64,000 nt of DNA from Nitrospira sp. (GCA_021323395.1 JAJONL010000004.1:24381-88380), one strand, 5' to 3'. Positions 1 to 8,481 are shown, numbered from the stretch's first letter. Made by a program: numbers and translations. The notes: generated from the letters alone by a model not told the origin.

Positions 1-104
1 GAAGAGCAACCAACGACGCGGCACAGGCCGACCATGAAATGACGGTTTTGAGGGGCCCGGGTAGACGTTCCCGACCAGCAGGAGCCAGCAGAGAGAAATG
101 TCGG

Positions 105-809
105 TCAGCGAATATCTTGAAAGAAGATCCGAGGAAGGTAGGGAAACTTAAACTCCACATGTAGGATGATGAGCAGGACGCGCAGGAAACTTCTCCCAAT
201 ACCCATCTGAAGGAACTTTCTGGCATCCGTCACAACCGGCGGAGACAGGAGCAGCGGAGTCGTCACCTGTAACAACTTTTCACAAAACACTACGTCTTCC
301 AGGATGGGCTGGACAGGAAATCCGCCAAGCTTCTCAAATAAGGATTTTCGCACGAACAACGCTTGATCGCCGTAAATGATACGGCTTCTGGTGCAGCGGA
401 AGTTGTCGAGCCAGGAGATCATCCGGAGTCGCCAGTCTGAACCAGAAAACTGGTGACGAAATCCGCCGGCCTGTATGGGGAGATCCGGTTCCATGGCATT
501 GAGCCGGCTCAACGCCTGCGCCGGCAGCACGGTATCGGCATGGAGAAACAGCAGCCACTCGCCGCCTGCCGCGCCCGCGCCCGCGTTCATTTGCGAGGCC
601 CGTCCTTTCGGCGCGTTGATCAGGATGAGCGGACTGGAATCAGCGCCTTGCGGAGCGAGCAAAAATCGCCGGACCACCTCGCAGGTCCCGTCGCTGCTGC
701 CGCCATCCACAACAATGATCTCATAGTCACCCGTTTGCGTGAGCACCTGTCTGAGTGTGTCTGGCAGCGCCCGCTCTTCGTTGTAGGCGGGAATCACCAC
801 GGAGATCAT
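105..809 (-). CDS. TIGR04283-type family 2 glycosyltransferase
   Basis: A 234-residue GT-A fold glycosyltransferase. It opens with MISVVIPAYNEE and continues with VDGGSSDGT and a LHADTVLP segment (the DXD-like nucleotide-sugar site), then GDQALFVRKSLFEKLGGF, the usual order for small family 2 enzymes. The compact length and the FLHADT and GDQA signatures match the family catalogued as arsenosugar-biosynthesis glycosyltransferase TIGR04283; that name comes from gene context in other bacteria and says little about substrate here. The ATG at 809 is chosen over an upstream TTG because it overlaps the stop of the preceding gene (ATGA), implying translational coupling. It is the last gene of a four-gene minus-strand cluster. 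A membrane-associated role is possible, but no clear membrane segment is visible. Confidence 0.8.
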   Translation of the reverse strand: MISVVIPAYNEERALPDTLRQVLTQTGDYEIIVVDGGSSDGTCEVVRRFLLAPQGADSSPLILINAPKGRASQMNAGAGAAGGEWLLFLHADTVLPAQALSRLNAMEPDLPIQAGGFRHQFSGSDWRLRMISWLDNFRCTRSRIIYGDQALFVRKSLFEKLGGFPVQPILEDVVFCEKLLQVTTPLLLSPPVVTDARKFLQMGIGRSFLRVLLIILHVEFKFPYLPRIFFQDIR

Positions 810-1380
810 GGCAACAACCAACTCGGAAGAAAGGTGCGAACATCAGCCGCCCAAGCCGAGGCATCCTCATCGATCGTCCCAAAAAGATCGCCGAGGGTCA
901 GCACCATCGATTCCGTTAGAGCCAGATAGTCTTGCGTGCGCCGGCGGAGCCCATCCAACTCCGCCTTCCCCTCAGCCATCGCCTGCTGCAACAGGCGCAG
1001 CCCGAACCCATGATGGGCCTCCTCCTGACGGAGAAGAATCAGACGCAGCCGACGCCCCGATCCAGCGATTGGTTGAGAAGTCGGCGATAGGCGTCAAGGG
1101 CGGGCAGGAATGGAGAATCACCCAGGTGACGGGGGGCGAGCCATCCGATGGCTCCGCGGAACACCATGGCATGCATCGCTTCCTGCCGGGCTTGCGTCGC
1201 CAGAAAACGCTGCGCCTTTGGGTCCGGCGCCAGGGCGGCCTGCTTGTGTGCGCAGGCATTGGCCAACTGTTCCCCATATTCGAGAAAGGCCAGCAGCCGA
1301 GCGATCGGCACCCGTTCGTCTGGAAGGATCACCATGTCATGAATTACCAGGGTTGAGGCGACGGCCCATTCAAACTCCAA
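806..1380 (-). pseudogene. Frameshifted ferritin-like (di-iron) protein gene
   Basis: Two adjacent reading frames join into one plausible protein of about 175-190 residues if one base is added in the CCCC run at 1054-1057 (GGGG on the coding strand). The upstream part holds EYGEQLANACAHKQ and ARQEAMHAMVF. The downstream part, after restoring the frame, reads LILLRQEEAHHGFGLRLLQ and ends SWLLP. The two ExxH motifs (EAMH, EAHH), each with an earlier Glu, fit a four-helix ferritin-like di-iron site. The start is unclear: TTG at 1380 or ATG at 1335, both overlapping or abutting the end of the DUF547 gene. The stop overlaps the start of the glycosyltransferase. Either a real inactivating indel or a sequencing/assembly error in a homopolymer; both halves look well preserved, which favours a recent event or an error. 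Confidence 0.7.
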
Positions 1381-2120
1381 TCGTACTCGAGAAATTCCAC
1401 CCTATAATCGGCGGCAAACAGATCCTGTTTCAACGATGCGTCCTGGACGTACTCCCGCACGAAATTCAGCACTGATCCGGAGCGGGCGGCGAAATCCTCT
1501 GCGAACCATTTGAAGATCATCGAGAGGGAGGCCACTTTCTTCGACCGGTCGAACCGATTACGGGATGGGTCATTGACGAACTCACTGGTGGCTCGATGCA
1601 GTTGTTGGTCCAGTTGCTGCCCCTCATACGCCCACGATTGGAGTTTCGGACAGGATGCCGAAGCACAGACGATGGCGAAATGCATCCGTGGCTCATGGAA
1701 CTGGGCGATCAGGATCTCCCGTTCCAAATCATAAAGATTGACGCTCTGTCCGCCGACCTGGTACTCCCGTGCGATGAAGTACCGATACCGGCCGAACAGG
1801 GTCGCCGGTGAATAGCGATCCAAGATGCCCTTCACCGCGAACGCATTGTAGGCGTTGATCCAAAATGCCAGACGATTCTCTGCCGACAAACGATTAGGAT
1901 CCATCCGATCCAGCAGAGCCAGATAGGACGAGAGCTGCCCCTGCGGATGGATGGCGGGATAGTCAACGACGCCGTCCTGAACATGCATGCGTAACAAGCC
2001 CTGCCAGTCCTCGTGGGAAAATTGGCCTGGAGGGACCGGGTTCGCTGGACTGAAGGAGGTTGGAACGGTCGTACAACCCATGGCCACAAGGATGAGAAGG
2101 CCGATCAGAGTGCGACGCAT
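1344..2120 (-). CDS. DUF547 domain lipoprotein
   Basis: 258 residues. The N-terminus MRRTLIGLLILVAMGC is a lipoprotein signal with the lipobox Cys at residue 16, so the protein should be anchored in the outer or inner membrane facing the periplasm. The body carries the DUF547 signature: WQGLLRMHVQDGVVDY, AFWINAYNAFAVKGIL, then HFAIVCASASCPKL and a C-terminal WFAEDF region. DUF547 has no established activity; the conserved Cys and His residues have led to suggestions of a protease-like or metal-dependent role, which is inference. The ATG at 2120 was chosen over TTG 2135; GGAAAGG lies upstream. It sits 15 bp after the radical SAM gene and immediately before the ferritin-like gene, so it is probably co-transcribed with both. 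Confidence 0.85.
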   Translation of the reverse strand: MRRTLIGLLILVAMGCTTVPTSFSPANPVPPGQFSHEDWQGLLRMHVQDGVVDYPAIHPQGQLSSYLALLDRMDPNRLSAENRLAFWINAYNAFAVKGILDRYSPATLFGRYRYFIAREYQVGGQSVNLYDLEREILIAQFHEPRMHFAIVCASASCPKLQSWAYEGQQLDQQLHRATSEFVNDPSRNRFDRSKKVASLSMIFKWFAEDFAARSGSVLNFVREYVQDASLKQDLFAADYRVEFLEYDWSLNGPSPQPW

Positions 2121-2135
2121 CAGAGGCCTTTCCAA

Positions 2136-3134
2136 TCAGAGGGAGACGGGTGTTCGCCAAGCCGTCATCGGATGCCGCAGGACCGACCCTACCATTCGTC
2201 CATCGAGGCGGATACAGGTGGAACAATCGGAGCAGCGTTGAATTTCAGCTCGATCGAAGCGACTGAGGATCTCCGGGAAGGATGATTCAAGGAGATTCCC
2301 CACGGATGGGAATGCCAAACAAGGCGCCACATTCCCGGATGCATCAATCGCGACACTGTAGCGTCCCGCATCGCAAGGTTCAAGCCGTCGGCCGCTGAGC
2401 CATGCCACATTGTCTTTGGTAAATTGTCGGAAGTACCCGGTGGGGATCAGGTCCTCATCCAGCAGCCGTTCGAACACGCGAACGGCTGCCGAGCGGTCGT
2501 ACACCAATCCTGGATCCTCTTTGCCGTAAATCCCCACCTTCCAGTGATAGGCGCCGACGACTGGAATAAACCCTCGCGATCCGGCAAATCGCACGACCTC
2601 TGGTACGTCATCGCGATTCACTTCGTTCACAATACAGGTGAGAAATTTCGGGAACGCATAGCGATCGAGGAGGTCAAGTCCGGACAGTACCTGCAGCAGC
2701 TGATCAGCCCCTCGAATTTGACGATATCGAGCCCGATCAAGCGTGTCCAGGCTGATCGACAAGGGAAGGCGCAGTGAGGCAAACCTCGCCACGAGGTCCT
2801 TCGTCAGCCTCGTTCCGTTGGTAATCACACTCACATGCAATCCGAGAGAAGTCAGATCCTCCAGCACATCGACCAGGTCGCAACGCAGGAGGGGCTCTCC
2901 ACCCTGGAGAAGAACAAACCGAATGCCTTCGGCGTAGAGGCGCTCAAATACCGAACGAATCTCTTTCCGGCTGAGTTCGTACCGTCCTTGGTTGAGGGGC
3001 AGATCGCAATAGCCGCAGGCTGAGTTGCAGCGCAGGGTGACCTGAAAGGTGACCAACACCGGCTTCCGTAGCAAGAGGTTTGTGAGCGGCTTGGCTCGAT
3101 CGCAAATTACCGTAAACAGCTGTTTCGAAGTCAC
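2136..3134 (-). CDS. Radical SAM/SPASM-like protein
   Basis: 332 residues from a GTG at 3134 preceded by AGGGGA at ideal spacing. The CNSACGYC motif (Cys36, Cys40, Cys43) binds the S-adenosylmethionine [4Fe-4S] cluster. The LLQGGEPLLR strand and ISLDTLDRARYRQIRG segment follow in the order expected for the radical SAM partial TIM barrel. The C-terminal third has further cysteines (EPCDAG, APCLAF, RCSDCSTC) typical of a SPASM or twitch domain binding auxiliary Fe-S clusters. Such proteins modify peptides or cofactors or resemble HpnH; the substrate cannot be told. It lacks the ArsS-type architecture, so I do not call it the arsenosugar enzyme despite the TIGR04283 neighbour. First gene of the four-gene cluster, divergent from the gene at 3332. 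Confidence 0.85.
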   Translation of the reverse strand: MTSKQLFTVICDRAKPLTNLLLRKPVLVTFQVTLRCNSACGYCDLPLNQGRYELSRKEIRSVFERLYAEGIRFVLLQGGEPLLRCDLVDVLEDLTSLGLHVSVITNGTRLTKDLVARFASLRLPLSISLDTLDRARYRQIRGADQLLQVLSGLDLLDRYAFPKFLTCIVNEVNRDDVPEVVRFAGSRGFIPVVGAYHWKVGIYGKEDPGLVYDRSAAVRVFERLLDEDLIPTGYFRQFTKDNVAWLSGRRLEPCDAGRYSVAIDASGNVAPCLAFPSVGNLLESSFPEILSRFDRAEIQRCSDCSTCIRLDGRMVGSVLRHPMTAWRTPVSL

Positions 3135-3331
3135 TGAGCATCCCCTGGCGCCGATGGCCAAATTTGAACGGGACTTGTCATTTTTTCCTGTTCTCGTCGC
3201 TCTTCTTCAGCATAACGCGATGCAACCGGCACAATCCGATCGATTCTGCATGCCTCACGCCTGCATTTCAGGCATACGGCTTGCTGAACGGTTCACCGAT
3301 ATCCAGCTGTCTGATCGCAAGGAGGAACGTT

Positions 3332-3739
3332 ATGAACCCGCAAGCCCAGCCTTCAATACACACAATGGCCGCCGCTATCCTGGCAGCCTTGACGTTGTTC
3401 GTCGCGCCTGCATCGGCGAAAGAGAGGTCCGCGAAGCACACGAAACAAGGGACCACTACCTCGGCGGCCGCTGCCGCCTCTTTGCTGGGATCTGTTCCGG
3501 AATCCTCTCCTTCCGCCAAGCCAGGTCAGCACGACACCAAGCCAGGGGTGGCTTGGAAGACCGTCGGGGGCACCGTCAAAACCATACAGGGGGAGACGTA
3601 CCTGGTTGAAGACTATGACGGCAATCAAATGAAGGTGCGCGTCGGACAGGGCACCAAACACCTGCGAGGCAATAAGAAGGTGGGCGACACCATTCGAGCT
3701 GAAATTACCCACGGTGGCTTCGCAAACTCAATTCAATAA
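3332..3739 (+). CDS. Exported small protein of unknown function
   Basis: 135 residues. The start at 3332 is fixed by AAGGAGG 7 bp upstream and gives a signal peptide: MNPQAQPSIHTMAAAILAALTL and a VAPASAKE cleavage region. The mature part begins with a Lys/Ser/Ala-rich linker and ends in a small beta-rich domain with GGTVKTIQGETYLVEDYDG and MKVRVGQGTKHLRG, which resembles the short OB-like or DUF5666-like periplasmic domains that occur in many exported proteins. No catalytic residue or metal motif is evident. It stands alone, divergent from the radical SAM cluster and convergent with the DUF3047 gene. The function is unknown. Confidence 0.7.
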   Translation: MNPQAQPSIHTMAAAILAALTLFVAPASAKERSAKHTKQGTTTSAAAAASLLGSVPESSPSAKPGQHDTKPGVAWKTVGGTVKTIQGETYLVEDYDGNQMKVRVGQGTKHLRGNKKVGDTIRAEITHGGFANSIQ

Positions 3740-3782
3740 CCCACTGATTTTGCGCACCCACATCAGATCATTGGTGTCTGTA

Positions 3783-3808
3783 AGGGGTCGACTTGCAGGT
3801 CGGCCCCT
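3783..3808. terminator. Hairpin between convergent genes
   Basis: A 10-bp stem (AGGGGTCGAC with GTCGGCCCCT, one G-T wobble) and a 6-base loop lies between the converging stop codons at 3739 and 3830. There is no T-tract on either side, so it is a weak intrinsic terminator at best. Its position makes a transcription-stopping or 3'-end-protecting role reasonable. Confidence 0.45.
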
Positions 3809-3829
3809 CCGCCTTCGCTCGACCTCAGC

Positions 3830-4567
3830 TCAACGAGATGCCCGAACGAACACAATATCGCCGTAATAGGCCACGGCGTGCTCCTTCGTGTTGTCCGTGT
3901 CGCTCATGATCGCGACACCATTGACCGCAGGAGGTTCCTCTCCAAAGGCCAGCCGATAATCTGCGTAGACATTTCGTTCCTCTTCGACCCAAGTACCGAC
4001 GGCGTGAGGCCCGCTCTCCACCACGATCATCTTGGCGAAGTCGGTGAACGCATTGTCTACGATCGTGCCGATCGGACTCGTGCCATCCCAAATATAGTTG
4101 AGCGCCCCGATGGGGATATTGCCGAACAATGCCTGCCCGGCCTTGTACTTGAGTTTTCTTCCAAAGCGAACCTTATCCGGCTCATAGGCGAACGTAATGT
4201 AGAGCCTTGCTGGATAGTCGTCGCCGGCTTTGCTGTTGACATCGCCCTTTCGCAGCAGGTTCTCCACCTTCCACCGCCAGCGCACGATTGGATATTCATG
4301 CAGGTCGATCGTCACGTCTTTGGTCAAACCTGAGGCGGACGCCTCGCTGACTGCCTTGACCACAAATGTGGATCCGTCCTTCACCACCTCATATTGTGTG
4401 TGTCGTTCAACCTTTTTAAAGGTCAGCGGCTTCCATCCCTCCGGCAACACGCTCCCCTCGGTCGCCGCGGAGAACCTTCCGACCTCCAACAGCATTGGTC
4501 CTTGCGCCAGACCGGCCGCCGCGGTGCCGAACAGGAACGTGAAGAGGGTAACCCAGAGAGGCGACAT
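3830..4567 (-). CDS. DUF3047 family exported protein
   Basis: 245 residues from ATG 4567, which has GTGAGGGAC just upstream and yields a signal peptide (MSPLWVTLFTFLFGTAAAGL). The mature protein has the DUF3047 hallmarks: GWKPLTFKKVERHTQYEV, VRWRWKVENLLRKGDVNSKAGDDYPARLY, then LNYIWDG and VYADYRLAFGEEPPAVNGVAIMSDTDNT. DUF3047 proteins are periplasmic beta-sandwich proteins of unknown role. It starts 8 bp after the flavoenzyme gene stops, so it is very probably the last gene of a TVP38 - flavoenzyme - DUF3047 operon. Confidence 0.85.
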   Translation of the reverse strand: MSPLWVTLFTFLFGTAAAGLAQGPMLLEVGRFSAATEGSVLPEGWKPLTFKKVERHTQYEVVKDGSTFVVKAVSEASASGLTKDVTIDLHEYPIVRWRWKVENLLRKGDVNSKAGDDYPARLYITFAYEPDKVRFGRKLKYKAGQALFGNIPIGALNYIWDGTSPIGTIVDNAFTDFAKMIVVESGPHAVGTWVEEERNVYADYRLAFGEEPPAVNGVAIMSDTDNTKEHAVAYYGDIVFVRASR

Positions 4568-4575
4568 CCCGTCCC

Positions 4576-6129
4576 TCACCGTCTCAACCAAGCAAAAAGC
4601 CGGGTCAGCATTGTTTTAGTCCGCGCAGTAAAATGTGCTTTGCGCCAGAGGTTGACGACCTTCTTATTGACTTCCGCTTGGGTCGGATAGGGATGAATGG
4701 TGGCGGCGATGGTTTTGACGCCGGCGCCAGCTTTCATCAGAACCGAGAACTCGTTGATCATGTCCCCGGCGTGTGAGGCGACGATCGTGGCCCCGAGAAT
4801 CTTATCGGTCCCCTTCTGGATGTGGACCCGGGCAAATCCCTCCTCTTCGCCGTCAAGGATGGCTCGATCTACTTCGTCGAGTTTGTAGGTATAGGTCTCC
4901 ACCTCCAGCCCCTTCTTCGTAGCCTCTGCTTCATACAGCCCGACATGGGCAACTTCCGGCTCGGTGAATGTACACCAGGGCATGATTAAGGATTCCGTGC
5001 TGGCATATCCCAGCCCAAAAGGATGCGGGAAGAGAGCATTTTGAATGACGATCTGCGCCATGGCATCCGCGGCATGGGTGAACTTGTATCGGGAACAGAT
5101 GTCGCCGGCGGCATAGATGCGCGGATTGGTGGTCTGAAGCCGGTGATTGACTATAACGCCGGATTTGTCATGCTCAACTCCGACAGTCTCCAGGCCAAGT
5201 CCCTGGACGTTCGGTGTCCGCCCGACGCCTACCAGAATTTCGTCGACGACCACGTCGTGCTGCTGCGCATGCGAATTAACCGAAAGCCGCTTATCATTGG
5301 TGTTTCTCATGATCCTCAGATCCTTCCCGCAACAGAGGAGTGTGACCCCGTCGCGGACCATGGACTGCTGGACGATCTCGGCCGCATCCTGATCTTCATT
5401 GGGCATAATGCCATGCATCGCTTCGATGAGGTACACCCGGCTCCCGAAACGGGCAAACGCCTGCGCCAACTCACATCCGATCGGTCCCGCACCGATGACG
5501 GCGATCCGAGAGGGTCGTTCAGTCAAGGAGAACACTGTTTCGTTCGTGAGATAACCGGCCTCTTCCAGCCCGGAGATGGCGGGAGCAGCGGCTCTGGCGC
5601 CGGTACAGATTGCCGCCTTCAGGAACGTCAGCGTCCGATTCCCGGCTGGTCCCTCCACCGCCACTTTATCCTGCCCGGCGAATCGTGCTTGGCCGATGTA
5701 GACATCGACACCCAGAGATTTGTACCGATGGGCAGAATCGTTACGGCTGATCCTGGCGCGTAACTTTCGCATGCGGGTCATGGCTTCGCCGAAATCGTAT
5801 TTTACGCCCGACGGAATATGCAGCCCGAACTCCTCAGCATGCCGAATCTCCGCCCACGCATTGGCCGCACGAATCAGTCCCTTAGAGGGAACACAACCCA
5901 CATTCAGGCAATCTCCTCCCATGAGATGACGTTCGATAAGCGCCACCTTTGCGCCGACGCTTGCCGCAATCACCGCAGTGATCAGCCCTGCCGTGCCTGC
6001 CCCGATCACGACGATGTTGTAACGCCCGTGGGGCTCCGGATTCACCCAGGCAGAGGGATGCACGTTGGCGAGCAGTTCGCGGTTGTATTCGTCATTCGGT
6101 AGCACCAAACTCTCGACCTCGGCATTCAT
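4576..6129 (-). CDS. Mercuric-reductase-like FAD/NAD(P) disulfide oxidoreductase
   Basis: 517 residues of the class I pyridine nucleotide-disulfide oxidoreductase family. FAD-binding VVIGAGTAGL begins near residue 40. The redox-active pair is Cys74/Cys79 in GGDCLNVGCVPSK. A second Rossmann motif, AVIGAGPIGCELAQAFARFG, binds NAD(P)H, and YAAGDICSRYKFTHAADAMA is the second FAD contact. The dimerisation domain ends without the C-terminal cysteine pair of true MerA, and there is no N-terminal HMA domain, so detoxification of Hg(II) is not supported. The pairing with a TVP38/TMEM64 protein is seen in many bacteria and suggests a membrane-associated redox job on an unknown substrate. About 45 extra N-terminal residues precede the FAD motif. 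Confidence 0.85.
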   Translation of the reverse strand: MNAEVESLVLPNDEYNRELLANVHPSAWVNPEPHGRYNIVVIGAGTAGLITAVIAASVGAKVALIERHLMGGDCLNVGCVPSKGLIRAANAWAEIRHAEEFGLHIPSGVKYDFGEAMTRMRKLRARISRNDSAHRYKSLGVDVYIGQARFAGQDKVAVEGPAGNRTLTFLKAAICTGARAAAPAISGLEEAGYLTNETVFSLTERPSRIAVIGAGPIGCELAQAFARFGSRVYLIEAMHGIMPNEDQDAAEIVQQSMVRDGVTLLCCGKDLRIMRNTNDKRLSVNSHAQQHDVVVDEILVGVGRTPNVQGLGLETVGVEHDKSGVIVNHRLQTTNPRIYAAGDICSRYKFTHAADAMAQIVIQNALFPHPFGLGYASTESLIMPWCTFTEPEVAHVGLYEAEATKKGLEVETYTYKLDEVDRAILDGEEEGFARVHIQKGTDKILGATIVASHAGDMINEFSVLMKAGAGVKTIAATIHPYPTQAEVNKKVVNLWRKAHFTARTKTMLTRLFAWLRR

Positions 6130-6213
6130 CGGGATGTGTATTCCCTGTACTGAGTGAAAACCGTCGCGCCCGGACCAGTGTTCATTGGATCTCGAAGATG
6201 CTCACCATGCTGT

Positions 6214-6951
6214 TTAGACAGACCTGCCGGCGAATTTCTTATAGAGGACGGGGACCAGAGCTAAAAGCCCCAGCAGGGTAAATGCCGTCAACACATTGGC
6301 CGAGGCGATTTCCCTGATCGAATTAATCGTACCAAGCTGTCGGCCGGCATAGGCAAACACAAAACTGCCGGGAATGATACCCAGCGATGTTGCCGCCATG
6401 TAGGTCCCGACGCTGACCCTGGTCAGTCCCGACACCATATTGACCAGGAAAAATGGAAACAGCGGAATCAACCGCAGGGTCATGAGATAACTGAAGGCGT
6501 TCTTGGCAAAACCCTCTTGAATGGGACCCAGCCGGCTCCCGAATTTCTGCTCGACCCAGTCCCTCAGAAGATACCGAGCCACTAGAAACGCCAGCGTCGC
6601 GCCGACCGTCGCGCCGACATTGACATACAGCGTGCCCAACACGCTGCCGAACAGAAACCCTCCGGCGAGGGTCATGATCGCCCCACCTGGTAGGGACAAC
6701 CCGACGACCGCGCAATACCCGATTACAAAGATAACCACAGCGCTTGAATAGTTGGCCGCCGTGAACGCGAGCAGATGGTCGCGATTGGCCTTCAGCCCAT
6801 CTAGCGAGAGAAAAGCGCCAAGATCAAAGTAAAAAAATACCGCGATCCCCAGACCGACTGCCAGCCCCAACAAGAGCTTGCCGAGACCGGCATGTTTCTG
6901 CGATGTGGATGACTGTATTGATGTGGTCATTGTATCCTGGATCGGCATCAT
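6214..6951 (-). CDS. TVP38/TMEM64 (DedA-like) membrane protein
   Basis: 245 residues, mostly hydrophobic with about five or six membrane segments. The SNARE-associated/VTT domain core is clear: GYCAVVGLSLPGGAIMTLAGG followed by FLFGSVLGTLYVNVGATVGA and the RLIPLFPFFLVNMVSGLT motif, which is the family signature. VTT-domain proteins are linked to lipid scrambling and envelope integrity in other organisms. The start ATG 6951 is preferred over the upstream TTG. First gene of the operon with the mercuric-reductase-like flavoenzyme and the DUF3047 protein. Confidence 0.9.
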   Translation of the reverse strand: MMPIQDTMTTSIQSSTSQKHAGLGKLLLGLAVGLGIAVFFYFDLGAFLSLDGLKANRDHLLAFTAANYSSAVVIFVIGYCAVVGLSLPGGAIMTLAGGFLFGSVLGTLYVNVGATVGATLAFLVARYLLRDWVEQKFGSRLGPIQEGFAKNAFSYLMTLRLIPLFPFFLVNMVSGLTRVSVGTYMAATSLGIIPGSFVFAYAGRQLGTINSIREIASANVLTAFTLLGLLALVPVLYKKFAGRSV

Positions 6952-7227
6952 GTTGTTTTCTCGCCTATGTGTCAATCTCTTCCCTCACTCCCAAAGACCA
7001 CATCCGTCGCTCGAACGAAATAGGGAAACTTACAAGAAGAGGTGCCCGTTTGCGTTACACAAGATGGTGACGGAACGAAAACCTGAGGAACCGACTTCCC
7101 CAAACGGTCGAGCAGGCGCTCCGGCTCATCTGATCTCCACCCATTCATGCCCGGGTTGCTCAAGAACTGAGTGCGTCCATCCGAAAGATCTATTGAAGCT
7201 GGGGCCTGAGAGGAGGTAATCTCTTAA

Positions 7228-7425
7228 ATGGACGCATTACTCGAACTCCTGGACATTGTTATGCCGACGATGCAAACTGTTCCACAGCAGTTCCACGCTT
7301 CACAGGCGATCTGCGAGACCACCTCTCATGTATGGATGCGACCCTGCCCTCAATGTTCCTCCCACCTTCGAAAGAAATCACCGGAAGAATCCTGGCGTTG
7401 TGGTTGCGGTTGGAAAACGGACTAA
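7228..7425 (+). CDS. Small zinc-ribbon-like protein
   Basis: 65 residues, preceded by GAGGAGGTA at 7211-7219. The C-terminal half has CPQC (Cys40, Cys43) and CGC (Cys58, Cys60), the knuckles of a compact zinc ribbon; the N-terminal half is an amphipathic helix without known motif. Zinc-ribbon peptides of this size can bind nucleic acid or act as adaptors, but nothing here identifies a partner. The next small gene begins 29 bp downstream and may be co-transcribed. Confidence 0.6.
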   Translation: MDALLELLDIVMPTMQTVPQQFHASQAICETTSHVWMRPCPQCSSHLRKKSPEESWRCGCGWKTD

Positions 7426-7454
7426 GTGGTACAATTGGAAGTATGGGGGGTGAA

Positions 7455-7607
7455 ATGATGGGGCCTCTCTCGATGCAGGACATGAAGGGTGGGTTTTTCC
7501 TCATTGCCAGTTTTGTGCTGCTGGCAACGATTTGCGCCATTGCGGCGTTGGGCACGCTGATGCGTCCGCAACGCTGGTGCGAACGAGAGACCAGACTTCA
7601 CGTCTGA
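7455..7607 (+). CDS. Small single-pass membrane protein
   Basis: 50 residues (from ATG 7455; ATG 7458 or 7443 are alternatives). GGGGGGTG lies just upstream and could serve as ribosome binding site. One membrane helix is evident, roughly FFLIASFVLLATICAIAAL, followed by a short basic tail (RPQRWCERETRLHV). No family recognised. It follows the zinc-ribbon gene closely. The rest of the spacer up to 7836 shows no convincing gene. Confidence 0.45.
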   Translation: MMGPLSMQDMKGGFFLIASFVLLATICAIAALGTLMRPQRWCERETRLHV

Positions 7608-7836
7608 GCCTCCGCCCAGAAATTCACCGGCTGGCTGGCCAAGTCTATCTTCGTCTTTTCACATTCAGCTCGAACATCTATCCTCCCCGCCCAAAGCTAC
7701 CCATCTCTCACGACCCTCGCAAATAGAGAACTCACGGCGGCTTTCATGTGCCTTTGAATCACGCCGTTCATCTCTTCTCACGACAACCTTGTAAGATCAT
7801 GGTCTCTTGTCCTACTCTGTGTTGAGGAGGCCGGCT

Positions 7837-8481
7837 ATGGATCAAAATGATCGTTTGACAAAAGCCAAGGAGAATTGGGCAAAGGCTCGCCGGGGGGGAG
7901 AAGAACGCGAGGTGTTCTATGAAGGAGACGATCGGCTTCCTCCCGGTCAGCACCTGGTGGAAACCTGGCCCGTGTTGGACCTCGGCCAAAAACCCGATAT
8001 TCCGCTCAATGAATGGTCCCTCACGATCGGGGGCGCCGTATCCTCTCCTGTGACCTGGAACTGGACCGATTTTCTGGCGCAGCCTCAATTCAAAGACGTC
8101 TCCGATTTCCATTGTGTGACATCCTGGAGCCGCTACGACAATGAATGGGAAGGGGTGAGCTTCAAGCACCTGCTGACCGTCGCCCAACCGCTTCCTTTCG
8201 CCAAATTTGTACTGTTCAAATCGTACGACGACTACACCACCAATCTGCCGCTCGAGGCCTGTAACGATGAAGGCGTGCTTCTCACCTCCAAATGGAACGG
8301 TCGCCCCCTCACCAAAGACCATGGCGGCCCCGTCCGCATGATCGTCCCCAAGCGTTATGCCTGGAAAGGCGCCAAGTGGATCAAAGAAATTACCTTCTCA
8401 GAGCGAGACGAGAAGGGCTTCTGGGAAGTACGTGGCTACTCCAACAGCGCATTCCCCTGGAAAAACGATCGCTACGGGTGA
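7837..8481 (+). CDS. Sulfite oxidase-like molybdopterin oxidoreductase
   Basis: 214 residues with GAGGAGG upstream of ATG 7837. The fold is that of the SUOX/MsrP molybdopterin domain: PLNEWSLTIGGAVSSPVTW, the Cys93 ligand to molybdenum in DFHCVTSWS, then KSYDDYTTNLPLEAC and the GGPVRMIVPKRYAWKGAKWI segment typical of YedY-like enzymes. It has no Tat signal and no dimerisation or heme domain, so it belongs to the short soluble cytoplasmic type often annotated 'sulfite oxidase-like oxidoreductase'; the substrate is unknown. The downstream enolase-superfamily gene begins within about 30 bp, suggesting co-transcription. Confidence 0.85.
   Translation: MDQNDRLTKAKENWAKARRGGEEREVFYEGDDRLPPGQHLVETWPVLDLGQKPDIPLNEWSLTIGGAVSSPVTWNWTDFLAQPQFKDVSDFHCVTSWSRYDNEWEGVSFKHLLTVAQPLPFAKFVLFKSYDDYTTNLPLEACNDEGVLLTSKWNGRPLTKDHGGPVRMIVPKRYAWKGAKWIKEITFSERDEKGFWEVRGYSNSAFPWKNDRYG

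Noticed and set aside
105..3134. Arsenosugar biosynthesis cluster
   Set aside because: Only the glycosyltransferase family name points there; the radical SAM protein does not show ArsS features and there is no arsM in view.
5023..5763. 246-codon plus-strand frame opposite the mercuric-reductase-like gene
   Set aside because: Shadow frame over the FAD and NAD motifs of a well-supported enzyme.
4576..6129. Mercury resistance (merA)
   Set aside because: No HMA domain, no C-terminal cysteine pair and no mer regulator or transporter nearby.
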